From: a virus
DNA: 42,545 bases
Reading direction: 5' to 3' (one strand)
IMG/VR virus record: IMGVR_UViG_3300037321_000157
Location: 1-42,545 of that record
Made by a program: the position numbers and the translations under genes. Shown here in pieces: positions 7,272-13,653 of the stretch. Position 1 is the first letter of the stretch. Every line of letters begins with the position of its first letter. The notes under the pieces are model-generated. The model saw only the letters and a list, made by a program, of their open reading frames with translations. It did not search any database and had not been told where the DNA came from.

Positions 7272-7295
7272 ATCCCCGCTTAGGCGGGGATTTTT
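7272..7295 (+). terminator. Intrinsic terminator after the methyltransferase
   Basis: ATCCCCGC, loop TTAG, GCGGGGAT, then five T. It ends the repressor-side operon (HTH protein, integrase, methyltransferase). Confidence 0.88.
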
Positions 7296-7308
7296 CTTGC
7301 CCCAAATC

Positions 7309-7517
7309 CACTGTACGGATTTCGTACGCATTGCCCCGTTTTCAGGCCCATTTTCACGCTTTTTCTTCGTGTTTTTTAGGGCTGTTTTATGCCTAACCCA
7401 TTGATTTTATTACACATTGCCCCTGTCAAGCATACCCTTACCAAGGGAGTGCTTTAAAATGTGAAACGCTTACTGTGAAACGTGTTCAGCCAGCCGGTCC
7501 AACGGCACTGTACGGAT
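7309..7517 (+). other. Candidate attP / recombination-site region
   Basis: This non-coding stretch is visibly more AT-rich than its surroundings. It holds a 12-bp direct repeat, CACTGTACGGAT, at 7309-7320 and 7506-7517. The first copy is part of an inverted repeat GTACG-N5-CGTAC (7313-7327). A second direct repeat, GTGAAACG, is at 7461-7468 and 7475-7482, and CCCTTACCAAGGG forms a small palindrome near 7435-7447. Integrase arm and core sites plus excisionase sites have this look, and the place after the integrase operon fits. The core crossover sequence cannot be fixed without the host attB. Confidence 0.45.
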
Positions 7518-7616
7518 ATCTTTTCTGGGGGGGTATAAACCATGAAGCTGCGTGAAATGTGTGAAGCCATCGCTGCCGCCGCCCGAAAATAAAAATGCGA
7601 AACCGCTTTTTATTTG

Positions 7617-7645
7617 TTGACGTGATATGCGAAATCGCATATTAC
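7617..7645 (+). promoter_or_regulatory. Promoter/operator of the hairpin cassette
   Basis: TTGACG (7617-7622), 17 bases, TATTAC (7640-7645). The operator palindrome ATATGCGAAATCGCATAT is at 7625-7642. The first hairpin starts 8-9 bases after the -10, so it would form the very 5' end of the RNA. Confidence 0.78.
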
Positions 7646-7652
7646 TAAAAAC

Positions 7653-7702
7653 AGCGGGCGGCCAAGAGGTCATCGAAACCCAGTAGCTTAACGCCGCCCG
7701 CT
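7653..7702 (+). ncRNA. Hairpin element 1 (30-nt loop family)
   Basis: Stem AGCGGGCGGC/GCCGCCCGCT, 10 bp perfect. Loop: C, aagaggtcat, CGAAACCC, agtagcttaa, C. It sits at the predicted transcription start. Confidence 0.85.
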
Positions 7703-7727
7703 ACAAAGGAGACACAGAATTCCAGAA

Positions 7728-7779
7728 TTGCGGGCGGCCACCCACACATCGAAACCCAGCACGCCTTCGCCGCCCGCAA
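7728..7779 (+). ncRNA. Hairpin element 2
   Basis: Stem TTGCGGGCGGC/GCCGCCCGCAA, 11 bp perfect. Loop: C, acccacacat, CGAAACCC, agcacgcctt, C. Confidence 0.85.
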
Positions 7780-7794
7780 CACCAACACGAGAGA

Positions 7795-7848
7795 TTAGCA
7801 GGCGGCCAGCAGCTTGTCGAAACCCAACCGTCCGCCGCCGCCCGCTAA
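7795..7848 (+). ncRNA. Hairpin element 3
   Basis: Stem TTAGCAGGCGGC/GCCGCCCGCTAA, 12 positions with one A-C mismatch. Loop: C, agcagcttgt, CGAAACCC, aaccgtccgc, C. Confidence 0.83.
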
Positions 7849-7868
7849 CACCAAAGTTTCCCGAGATA

Positions 7869-7914
7869 CGGGCGGCCATGGCGATCACGAAACCCTCTAG
7901 TCCGCCGCCGCCCG
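7869..7914 (+). ncRNA. Hairpin element 4
   Basis: Stem CGGGCGGC/GCCGCCCG, 8 bp perfect. Loop: C, atggcgatca, CGAAACCC, tctagtccgc, C. It ends 23 bases before the start codon of the next gene. Confidence 0.83.
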
Positions 7915-7937
7915 CAACCAACCAAAGGACCGACACC

Positions 7938-8501
7938 ATGACCGCAGCACGCAAGCACGTTACAGCCGCTAGGGATGTTTCGCTTCAATCAATCGCCGCC
8001 CGCCTGCTAGGCGAGGCCGGAGGCGACATAGGCAGGGCCGCGACGATGTTCGTGAACTACGCCAACAGCATCCCGCGCTATCGCGACGAAATGATGATGG
8101 TCGCCGCGAAGGCGCTACTCAACCAAGTGCCCGGCGCAATGCGCGCCACGATCCTGCGCGAACGAACGGGAAGCACCGTGCGCGCCACGCCGTACCGCGA
8201 GCCGGAGGCTGCAAAGGCGGCTAGGGCGCGAATGATGGGCGCGGGGCGCAACGCCATAAAATCGGCGCTCATGGGAATGCCTTACACCATCGGCGGGCTA
8301 TCCAAGCCGCTACGCGATTGGTCGGGCGGCGAGATTGCCGCGCACGGCGAGACGCAGCTTGCGACAGGCTCGACGGCGGTTCGCAACGCGCGCTATCTGA
8401 TCGCGGTCGGAACCGCCGCAGGCGCTAAGAAGATCGGCGAAGCGCTGGACGGCAGCGAAGTTGATCGGCTTTACAAGCAAGCCATGGAATCCGCTGTTTG
8501 A
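7938..8501 (+). CDS. Hypothetical helical protein of the hairpin cassette, 187 aa
   Basis: Function not recognised. The ATG at 7938 is preceded by AAAGGA, and upstream extension of the frame would run through the hairpins, so the short start is preferred. The protein is basic, Ala-rich and mostly helical by appearance, with no signal peptide, membrane segment or clear catalytic motif. Notable stretches are RAATMFVNYANSIPRYRDEMM, ILRERTGSTVRATPYREPE and RNARYLIAVGTAAGAKKI. It is flanked on both sides by hairpin elements (four before, five after) and shares their transcript with the IS110-like protein. RNA binding is possible from its charge and setting but is not shown by any motif. Confidence 0.8.
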   Translation: MTAARKHVTAARDVSLQSIAARLLGEAGGDIGRAATMFVNYANSIPRYRDEMMMVAAKALLNQVPGAMRATILRERTGSTVRATPYREPEAAKAARARMMGAGRNAIKSALMGMPYTIGGLSKPLRDWSGGEIAAHGETQLATGSTAVRNARYLIAVGTAAGAKKIGEALDGSEVDRLYKQAMESAV

Positions 8502-8507
8502 CGGCGG

Positions 8508-8559
8508 TAGGGCGCGGCCACGACAAGTGCGTAACCCCTGGCTTGACCGCCGCGCCCTA
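8508..8559 (+). ncRNA. Hairpin element 5
   Basis: Stem TAGGGCGCGGC/GCCGCGCCCTA, 11 bp perfect, differing from elements 1-4 by paired changes. Loop: C, acgacaagtg, CGTAACCC, ctggcttgac, C. The octamer has one substitution. Confidence 0.83.
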
Positions 8560-8563
8560 GAAA

Positions 8564-8624
8564 TTTGCTTGTCGGTGCCAGCACGTTATCGAAAACCGCG
8601 CGGCGCACGCGCCCGACAAGCAAA
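8564..8624 (+). ncRNA. Hairpin element 6
   Basis: Stem TTTGCTTGTCGGTGC with GCGCCCGACAAGCAAA, about 15 pairs with one bulged C and one G-T pair. It is almost unrelated in sequence to the other stems yet fully paired. Loop: C, agcacgttat, CGAAAACC, gcgcggcgca, C. Confidence 0.78.
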
Positions 8625-8630
8625 GCCTAA

Positions 8631-8674
8631 TTGCAGATATCCCGCACGCCACTAGTCGTGCGCTCCATCTGCAA
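8631..8674 (+). other. Outlier hairpin in the same array
   Basis: TTGCAGAT/ATCTGCAA (8 bp) encloses a 4x4 internal loop and an inner stem CGCACG/CGTGCG with an 8-nt apical loop. It has no CGAAACCC octamer. It lies between elements 6 and 7 with 6-base linkers, so it is part of the array by position but is a different structure. Confidence 0.6.
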
Positions 8675-8680
8675 ACCCCA

Positions 8681-8742
8681 AGCGAAGTCGGGCGGCCCAG
8701 GTCGCCCCGAAACCCACGCCCTTCTTGCCGCCCGACTTCGCT
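8681..8742 (+). ncRNA. Hairpin element 7
   Basis: The longest perfect stem, 16 bp: AGCGAAGTCGGGCGGC/GCCGCCCGACTTCGCT. Loop: C, caggtcgccc, CGAAACCC, acgcccttct, T, again exactly 30 nt. Confidence 0.85.
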
Positions 8743-8757
8743 AACCATCCGAAACAC

Positions 8758-8797
8758 GCGGCCACTTTGCCTCCGAAACCCATTAACGGCGCGCCGC
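8758..8797 (+). ncRNA. Hairpin element 8, short stem
   Basis: Only 5 bp of stem (GCGGC/GCCGC). Loop: C, actttgcctc, CGAAACCC, attaacggcg, C. It ends 18 bases before the IS110-like gene, so it may be degenerate or kept open near the ribosome-binding site. Confidence 0.7.
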
Positions 8798-8815
8798 TAA
8801 AAAAGGATAAAAGTC

Positions 8816-9940
8816 ATGTTTGACGCAGCACCAATGAACCCGGCGGAACTTGCCGCCATGGTAGAGCACACGCAAGAATACAGCACAAAGGGGGAGCGCG
8901 CTCGCGCCCGAAGTGTTAAGCGCAGCGCAAAACCAGAAGTCAATCGCCTTCGACGCATTCAAGAGAATGTCGAATCATCCAGCTTTCACGAATTCCCGGA
9001 AGCGGCATATCACTCGCCGCAATCCAAAGCGCCTGCGCCTCTTTCGGGAACACCCACGACCAGTCAGGCCAGGTCTGATTCGGAACCCATACTCACGACG
9101 CCTGACTGGTCAACCGGCCACATCACGCTAGGCCCATACGATCCCGAGCCCATCGCCGAAATTGTCGCCGAGATCGTGAGTCTGCACCGCCTGCGGCAAG
9201 GCATGATCAAGGCGCAAACGAAGCTCAAGTTGCAAGGCATGGCGTCGATCCGGTTCATGACGCAAACCGATGACGACTTCGCCAGCGACGAAGCCAAGGA
9301 AAAGGCGCGCAAGCGGGCCGATGACCTTTACCGGCAAGTCGTTGACGATCCGGCGCACCCCATGCACGCCAACGTCGCGCCCTATCTGCAAGCCATGGGG
9401 CCGCTCGACGCACAACGCGCCCTTTACGAGAAAGAACTTGTGAAAGCCGCCAAGCGCCTGCCCGTTTACGAATGGGTGAAAAGCGTCAAGGGATTTGGCG
9501 ACATTAGCTTCGCGTCAATCGTGGGCGAGTGCGGCGATATCGGCACATACAAGTCTGTCAGCGCCGTATGGAAGCGGCTAGGGCTTGCCGTTGTTGGCGG
9601 CAAGCGGCAGGGCGCTCCCGGCCTTGGTGCCACGGCGGAGGATTGGATAGCGCACGGCTACAATAGGCAGCGCCGGTCCATCAGCTACGTGGCGCGCGAG
9701 CATGTCATCGGCGGAATGGGTAAGTGGCGGCCCGCCATGGGCGGCGATCTTGCCGACGCGACCTACTATCAGCGCGTTTATGCCGAGCGCGCCAGGTATG
9801 AAGCCGAAAAGCTCGGCTTGCCCGTCACGGAAAGCGCAAAAGGCAAGGAAAGCTACAAAAAGCACGTTTCAATGCGCGCCCATCGCTACGTTGAAAAGCG
9901 CCTGCTTAAGCACCTCTACATCGAATGGCGTCGCGCCTAA
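8816..9940 (+). CDS. IS110 Tnp-domain-like protein lacking the RuvC half
   Basis: Residues 222-300 (VKGFGDISFASIVGECGDIGTYKS... VWKRLGLAVVGGKRQGAPG... GYNRQRRSISYVAREHVI) align by eye with the C-terminal Transposase_20 domain of IS110/IS116/IS902 transposases, including the helix-hairpin-helix. The C terminus (HRYVEKRLLKHLYIEWRR) resembles that of stand-alone phage proteins often annotated as IS110 transposases. Residues 1-110 are low-complexity. I see no N-terminal DEDD catalytic domain, and residues 115-215 look coiled-coil-like. It is therefore unlikely to be a complete recombinase. AAGGAT precedes ATG 8816. It shares a transcript with nine hairpin elements, which is why a bridge-RNA-like partnership is worth testing. 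Confidence 0.7.
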   Translation: MFDAAPMNPAELAAMVEHTQEYSTKGERARARSVKRSAKPEVNRLRRIQENVESSSFHEFPEAAYHSPQSKAPAPLSGTPTTSQARSDSEPILTTPDWSTGHITLGPYDPEPIAEIVAEIVSLHRLRQGMIKAQTKLKLQGMASIRFMTQTDDDFASDEAKEKARKRADDLYRQVVDDPAHPMHANVAPYLQAMGPLDAQRALYEKELVKAAKRLPVYEWVKSVKGFGDISFASIVGECGDIGTYKSVSAVWKRLGLAVVGGKRQGAPGLGATAEDWIAHGYNRQRRSISYVAREHVIGGMGKWRPAMGGDLADATYYQRVYAERARYEAEKLGLPVTESAKGKESYKKHVSMRAHRYVEKRLLKHLYIEWRRA

Positions 9941-9951
9941 CGGCGTGTCGC

Positions 9952-10003
9952 AGGCGGGCGGCCATTGAAAAAGCGAAACCCTTTCGTTTGCCGCCGCCCG
10001 CCT
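9952..10003 (+). ncRNA. Hairpin element 9
   Basis: Stem AGGCGGGCGGC/GCCGCCCGCCT, 11 bp perfect. Loop: C, attgaaaaag, CGAAACCC, tttcgtttgc, C. It starts 11 bases after the IS110-like stop codon and is followed by TTTT. Confidence 0.85.
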
Positions 10004-10062
10004 TTTCAGATTGCCCGCCGGGCCGCACGCGCTACCCCGGCCCCATGTAGCTCCCAGCAAAC

Positions 10063-10089
10063 CGCCCGCCTCACAAGCGGGCGTTTTTT
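10063..10089 (+). terminator. Intrinsic terminator of the hairpin cassette
   Basis: CGCCCGC, 7-nt loop, GCGGGCG, then six T. It closes the unit begun at the 7617 promoter. Confidence 0.85.
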
Positions 10090-10103
10090 ATGCGTTATCG
10101 CAT
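10090..10103 (+). promoter_or_regulatory. Free-standing operator
   Basis: ATGCGTTATCGCAT with no matching -35/-10 on either strand. Its centre is 33 bp, about three helical turns, from the operator at 10123-10136, suggesting cooperative binding. Confidence 0.65.
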
Positions 10104-10112
10104 ATTTTGTTG

Positions 10113-10141
10113 TTGACTTGATATGCGATAACGCATAGGGT
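10113..10141 (+). promoter_or_regulatory. Promoter/operator of the alanine-repeat gene
   Basis: TTGACT (10113-10118), 17 bases, TAGGGT (10136-10141, a weak -10). Operator ATGCGATAACGCAT is at 10123-10136. Confidence 0.65.
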
Positions 10142-10168
10142 TTAGATACGAACAACGGGAGCAAGACG

Positions 10169-11140
10169 ATGACCATTATAACTGAACGCATCGCCAAAAT
10201 CGAAAGCATCGCGCTCAAGTCCGGCGCTCACGACGATATCGCCCACGGTGCCTGTGTGATGGAAGCGGTAGCTTTCGTCGCTGGCGAGCCATGGACCGAT
10301 CATCCCGCATGTGCCTGCCCGGCCATCGGATCGTTCCTGCGCAACTGGAACGACAATCTGCCAGACGACAAACGGAATGAACTCTTGCGCCCCTTGGTCC
10401 CGCGCCTCGTCGGTACGCGCGGCAGCAAGGCGCTTGAACACCGCCGCGCCCTCATGTGCGCTGATTGGTTGGTGTGCGTCAATACACCTGCATGGCTGAG
10501 ACTGGCAAATCTCGATGCCCATGCCGACGCGCTGGCGTCCCTGCCCGAGATTACTGACATGGCGCAAGTGCCATCAATCCGGCCCGCTCTAGGGGCTGCG
10601 GCCGCCGCTGCGGACGCCGCTGTGGCCGCCGCTGGGACCGCCGCTGCGGACGCCGCTAGGGCCGCCGCTGGGGACGCCGCTTGGGAAGCCGCTGCGGACG
10701 CCGCTTGGGCCGCCGCTGGGACCGCCGCTTGGGCCGCCGCTAGGGCCGCCGGAGCGGACGCCGCTTGGGACGCCGCTGGGGCCGCCGCTAGGGCCGCCGC
10801 TAGGGCCGCCGCTTGGGACGCCGCTAGGGCCGCCGCTGCGGACGCCGCTTGGGACGCCGCTGCGGACGCCGCTGCGGCCGCCGCTGCGGACGCCGCTTGG
10901 GACGCCGCATATGAAGCCGCCGCTAGGGCCGCCGCTGGGGACGCCGCTTGGGAAGCCGCTGCGGACGCCGCTGCGGCCGCCGCTGCGGACGCCGCTTGGG
11001 ACGCCGCTGCGGCCGCCGCTGGGGCCGCCGCTGCGGACTCCGCTTGGGCCGCCGCTAGGGCCGCCCTAGCCCCCACCGTCGAGCATCTTCAGCAATCCGC
11101 ACTCGATCTCGTCAATCGCATGATCGAAGTAGCGGACTAA
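10169..11140 (+). CDS. Conserved phage protein with long alanine-rich repeat
   Basis: The first 140 residues form a conserved domain ([78 protein letters not shown]) that I recognise from uncharacterised phage and actinobacterial proteins. Residues about 142-305 are a four-residue repeat of [12 protein letters not shown] type, and residues 306-323 are a normal helix. The repeat should form one long Ala-rich helix with periodic Trp and Asp. The function of the family is unknown. The start ATG has GGGAGC upstream and stands behind a double-operator promoter, so it is an early or induced gene. Confidence 0.82.
   Translation: MTIITERIAKIESIALKSGAHDDIAHGACVMEAVAFVAGEPWTDHPACACPAIGSFLRNWNDNLPDDKRNELLRPLVPRLVGTRGSKALEHRRALMCADWLVCVNTPAWLRLANLDAHADALASLPEITDMAQVPSIRPALGAAAAAADAAVAAAGTAAADAARAAAGDAAWEAAADAAWAAAGTAAWAAARAAGADAAWDAAGAAARAAARAAAWDAARAAAADAAWDAAADAAAAAAADAAWDAAYEAAARAAAGDAAWEAAADAAAAAAADAAWDAAAAAAGAAAADSAWAAARAALAPTVEHLQQSALDLVNRMIEVAD
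10592..11083 (+). repeat. 12-bp degenerate tandem repeat in coding DNA
   Basis: Units of the form GACGCCGCTTGG, GACGCCGCTGCG and GCCGCCGCTAGG repeat about 40 times. Because the unit is a multiple of three, slippage would change length without breaking the frame. Confidence 0.85.
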
Positions 11141-11173
11141 ACGACGGCCACGCACTATTTTTTGGAGCCAATC

Positions 11174-11392
11174 ATGACCGGCAGACAAGCATACGACAGC
11201 GAAATAAACACAGCCTACTTCAACGCCCGCGTTCACGGCGAGCCGGCCGAGGCGCGTATCATGGGCATCCTGCGAGGCGGCTTTCTTCACAAAAGCGTTT
11301 TCTACGCCCACGCAGGACCGGCGCGCGGGGTTGTCCATGCGCCCGCCGCCGATCTTGACGAACTGCGTGTGCACGGGGAGGGGGGACGATGA
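11174..11392 (+). CDS. Hypothetical phage protein, 72 aa
   Basis: Function not recognised. The product begins MTGRQAYDSEINTAYFNAR. I chose ATG 11174 because TTGGAG, 7 bases upstream, is its ribosome-binding site. It ends in a TGA that overlaps the next ATG (ATGA). It follows the alanine-repeat gene by 33 bases and is probably in the same transcript. Confidence 0.65.
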   Translation: MTGRQAYDSEINTAYFNARVHGEPAEARIMGILRGGFLHKSVFYAHAGPARGVVHAPAADLDELRVHGEGGR

Positions 11393-11577
11393 ACGCCGTT
11401 AGCGCCGCGGCATATCGCGCGCGGTTCAGCGAATACGACCGCCAGCGCATTCTTGCCGACAAGGATCGCGGCGAGGAATTCTTTCGCAAGCATAGCGCGC
11501 CGTTCGACGTAATCGTGCGGTCGGCGCTTGATGCCGACATCGTTGTACGCGCCCGCAAGGAGGCTATCGATGTTTGA
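11389..11577 (+). CDS. Hypothetical charged protein, 62 aa
   Basis: Function not recognised. It is a short, charged, helical protein (RFSEYDRQRILADKDRGEEFFRKH). It is coupled to the previous gene by an ATGA overlap, with GGGGAGGGGGG upstream. Its end overlaps the start of a 38-aa membrane gene by 8 bases. Confidence 0.65.
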   Translation: MNAVSAAAYRARFSEYDRQRILADKDRGEEFFRKHSAPFDVIVRSALDADIVVRARKEAIDV

Positions 11578-11686
11578 CCTAGCAGCAATCCGCCAAGCCC
11601 TGCGCGACGACAAGATGGGATACCTCGCTGGCGTGATCGCCGGCCCGATTCTCTACCTCGGCTTTCAAATCGCGCTGATGTTGTAG
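11570..11686 (+). CDS. Small membrane protein, 38 aa
   Basis: MFDLAAIRQALRDDKMG is followed by a single hydrophobic helix (YLAGVIAGPILYLGFQIALML) running to the stop. A near-perfect AAGGAGG lies 6 bases before the ATG, supporting translation. Function unknown. It is the last gene of the plus-strand early unit. Confidence 0.6.
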   Translation: MFDLAAIRQALRDDKMGYLAGVIAGPILYLGFQIALML

Positions 11687-11932
11687 GCAAATATACAACA
11701 ATGCCTTCTTATTTTTGCAAATAAGCCGCCGCAATAAAGCCATACTTGCTTTGCGGCGGCACTAGCGTTTAACGTCGAATCAGGTGCTCGACAACCTTAG
11801 CGAGCCGCCTGAGTAGTTGCGTAAAAAAAGCGCAAAATTGCGCATGTCATATGGCTATACAAGCGCAACCTGCTTGCGGGCCGCGCCCCGTATCCGCAAA
11901 GACCCGGAAACGGGGCGGCGCTCGGCGTCGGT
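11687..11932. other. Non-coding gap with several strong hairpins
   Basis: This gap lies between convergent units. It holds GCCGCCGCAA/TTGCGGCGGC (11725-11760, 10 bp, 16-nt loop), TCAGG-GCTCG/CGAGC-CCTGA (11780-11812), the palindrome GCGCAAAATTGCGC near 11832, and CGCCCCGT/ACGGGGCG (11884-11917, 18-nt loop). None has a clear T tract. It may be a bidirectional termination zone or hold a structured RNA. No open frame is convincing. Confidence 0.45.
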
Positions 11933-12505
11933 TTAAGCCGCCAGCGCTTCCATCACGCCACGGTCCAAGTCGTGTAGCATTCCTACATTCCACACCGTGG
12001 CGTCTGCGGCCCCGCTACCGGCTTCGCTGATATGCCCGCCCGATATGCCGCCCCGGCCTTCGATGGCTATCACGCGCCCGCCCAGCGCCCGCACGGCGGA
12101 GTTCTCGTTGGGGAAGCGGCAATCGTCCACTGCAACGCGGCCACCTTGGCGAATAACGCGCGCGGCTTGCGCGCTCCATATATCAACCCAAAAGTTTGGA
12201 CCGATGCAATCGCGCCCCCATTCTGTACCAAGCGCCTGCATAGCGTGCCGTGGGGTTTTGCCTTGTAGCAGGACGCAAGGGGCCTCCTTCAAGTTCCCCT
12301 CGATTTCGGCGTCGTCTAGGCCGATGGCGCGCATCATGTCCTTTAACGGGCCTGCGAACCGCACGCGGGTGTAGCCGTGGCGCTCCACAAGGTAAGCCGC
12401 CGCGGTAGACTTGCCCGCTTGAGCGCGACCAGTGAAGGCGACAACGGCTGGCAGGTTGTCGTTGGAGGGTTCAAATGCGTGGGCTGCGCAGGGGGGTGTG
12501 GTCAT
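11933..12505 (-). CDS. Deoxynucleoside monophosphate kinase
   Basis: Phosphorylates dNMPs to dNDPs to feed phage DNA synthesis. The P-loop GRAQAGKS is at residues 26-33, followed by the lid-like RFAGPLKDMMRAIG and the family stretch ALGTEWGRDCIGPNFWVD, then VAVDDCRFPNE. At 190 aa it has the usual length for phage dNMP kinases. Its ATG overlaps the upstream stop (ATGA). It is the last gene of the operon started by the protease promoter and sits with other nucleotide-handling genes (HD nucleotidase, RNR remnant). Confidence 0.9.
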   Translation of the reverse strand: MTTPPCAAHAFEPSNDNLPAVVAFTGRAQAGKSTAAAYLVERHGYTRVRFAGPLKDMMRAIGLDDAEIEGNLKEAPCVLLQGKTPRHAMQALGTEWGRDCIGPNFWVDIWSAQAARVIRQGGRVAVDDCRFPNENSAVRALGGRVIAIEGRGGISGGHISEAGSGAADATVWNVGMLHDLDRGVMEALAA

Positions 12506-12861
12506 TGGGTGGGCTCCTTCTCGCGTTCCTTCACAGGCACCTTCGGCTCTTCCGGCCCCGTCCCGCGGTAACCATCAGGGTCCGTCAAAATGGCGCGCGC
12601 AAACCCCAGATGGTCGCTGACAAGCGGGCGGAAGCGCCGCGCGAAAAAAGGCGGGTCGTCGTAGCCGTAAGAGGGACACGCGCCGCGCTCTACGCCCACA
12701 AGACGCACGCCGATGTATTCGCCGTCCACGTAGGACTTGTAAGGGCCGACCCAACGAAGGGTGTAGACTTCGCCCTCCTTGATGCCTTGCGGGTTCGACA
12801 CATACTTGAATTCTGCGTCGATGCAGACGACTTGCTGGCCGGTGTGGAAGTGGTAGGTCAT
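12502..12861 (-). CDS. Conserved hypothetical phage protein, 119 aa
   Basis: The pattern FHTGQQVVCIDAEF...IKEGEVYTLRWVG...PFFARRFRPL matches a small SH3-like protein family frequent in alphaproteobacterial phages, with no known role. It overlaps both neighbours by ATGA-type junctions, so it is part of a coupled chain. The C-terminal Pro/Glu/Lys-rich tail is disordered. Confidence 0.75.
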   Translation of the reverse strand: MTYHFHTGQQVVCIDAEFKYVSNPQGIKEGEVYTLRWVGPYKSYVDGEYIGVRLVGVERGACPSYGYDDPPFFARRFRPLVSDHLGFARAILTDPDGYRGTGPEEPKVPVKEREKEPTQ

Positions 12862-13073
12862 TTGCCGGTCCCCGTGCTAGTCATGACGTGCCAGATATCG
12901 CGCCAGTCTGCCACTTGGCGCGTTGTGTCGCGCGCGCCTTCGATCCCGCCTAGTACGGCACCCAAAGCCGCGATGGGCGCCGCCACCAGAACGATAATGA
13001 CCGCAAACAACCACGCCATCGGTATGCGCAACCACGGCGATTTAATGCTCCACAGATTCCATTTAGCCCGCAT
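12858..13073 (-). CDS. Small membrane protein, 71 aa
   Basis: The ATG at 13073 (GAAGG upstream) gives MRAKWNLWSIKSPWLRIPMAW followed by one long hydrophobic helix (FAVIIVLVAAPIAALGAVLGG) and a charged tail. It overlaps the HD-domain gene upstream by 11 bases and the next gene by 4. Function unknown. Confidence 0.6.
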   Translation of the reverse strand: MRAKWNLWSIKSPWLRIPMAWLFAVIIVLVAAPIAALGAVLGGIEGARDTTRQVADWRDIWHVMTSTGTGK

Positions 13074-13653
13074 TGCCTTCCCCCCTTGCCAACATCCAAA
13101 ACGCCATGAGAAATTCGTCTTCCCCGCGATCCGGCTCCCAAAATTCCAGGGTGACGCGAAGCGGGTCGTCGTGGTTTGCGTGCCACACCATGGGCCGCAT
13201 GTTTTGCCGGATTTCGTCGGCAAGGATTCGCTCGTCGGCCTCGTGGACTTCGTGCGGCATATCGGGCGGCAAGCCGTACCGCTTGCAGATCGCGGCCATA
13301 ACGCCCGCCTCCGCGTCCTTGTACCCCGCCAGGTGTTGTTTAAGCGGGCGCGGCACGTCGGCAACGTAAGCCTCCGCCGCGTCGTGCATCAGTCCCCACA
13401 AGGCAACGCGGCGACCGTACCGCGGGCGGAGCCATCGTGCTATGCGGACGCTGTGCTCGGCGACGCTGTAGAAACGAAGCACATGGCCGCCATATCGACA
13501 TTGGTGCGCCAAGGCGTGCGCAATGTCCTCGATATGGACTTCATCCGGGTGCGCGTCCAGCGGCCAAAACTCCCGGCCGCTGAAGGTTTGCATGAATGCG
13601 CCGGGGCGCTTACAGGATGCCGCAGATGGGTTTGCGGCTTCACAAGTCAACAT
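13063..13653 (-). CDS. HD-domain phosphohydrolase, YfbR-like
   Basis: Probable 5'-deoxynucleotidase-type HD protein. Metal-binding residues are visible: His67 in SVAEHSVRIA, His90-Asp91 in GLMHDAAEAY, then VADVPRPLK. The later EADERILADEIRQ is also typical. The ATG at 13653 is chosen for its GGAGG Shine-Dalgarno 6 bases upstream, and gives 196 aa. An upstream extension would lie inside the phosphoesterase gene. A role in dNTP pool control fits its neighbours (dNMP kinase, RNR remnant). Confidence 0.85.
   Translation of the reverse strand: MLTCEAANPSAASCKRPGAFMQTFSGREFWPLDAHPDEVHIEDIAHALAHQCRYGGHVLRFYSVAEHSVRIARWLRPRYGRRVALWGLMHDAAEAYVADVPRPLKQHLAGYKDAEAGVMAAICKRYGLPPDMPHEVHEADERILADEIRQNMRPMVWHANHDDPLRVTLEFWEPDRGEDEFLMAFWMLARGEGNAG

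Noticed and set aside
7542-7592. A 16-codon peptide starting MKLREMCEAIAAAARK
   Set aside because: Too short, with only a G run as ribosome-binding site and no partner; chance is likely.
7653-7915. CRISPR array, because of the spacing of about 70 bases
   Set aside because: The constant parts are inverted arms and an internal octamer, not identical direct repeats. Variable parts are two 10-nt arms inside a loop, and no cas gene is near.
7728-7937. N-terminal extension of the 187-aa cassette protein through hairpins 2-4
   Set aside because: The frame is open only because the hairpins lack stops; it is proline-rich noise, and a ribosome-binding site supports 7938.
8816-9940. A complete, mobile IS110 insertion sequence
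   Set aside because: No DEDD domain is visible, no insertion ends were found, and the gene is integrated in a phage transcription unit with its own regulated promoter.
10300-11076. Long open frame antisense to the alanine-repeat gene
   Set aside because: It is the mirror of the GCC/GCT repeat, itself only Ala/Ser, with no ribosome-binding site; composition explains it.
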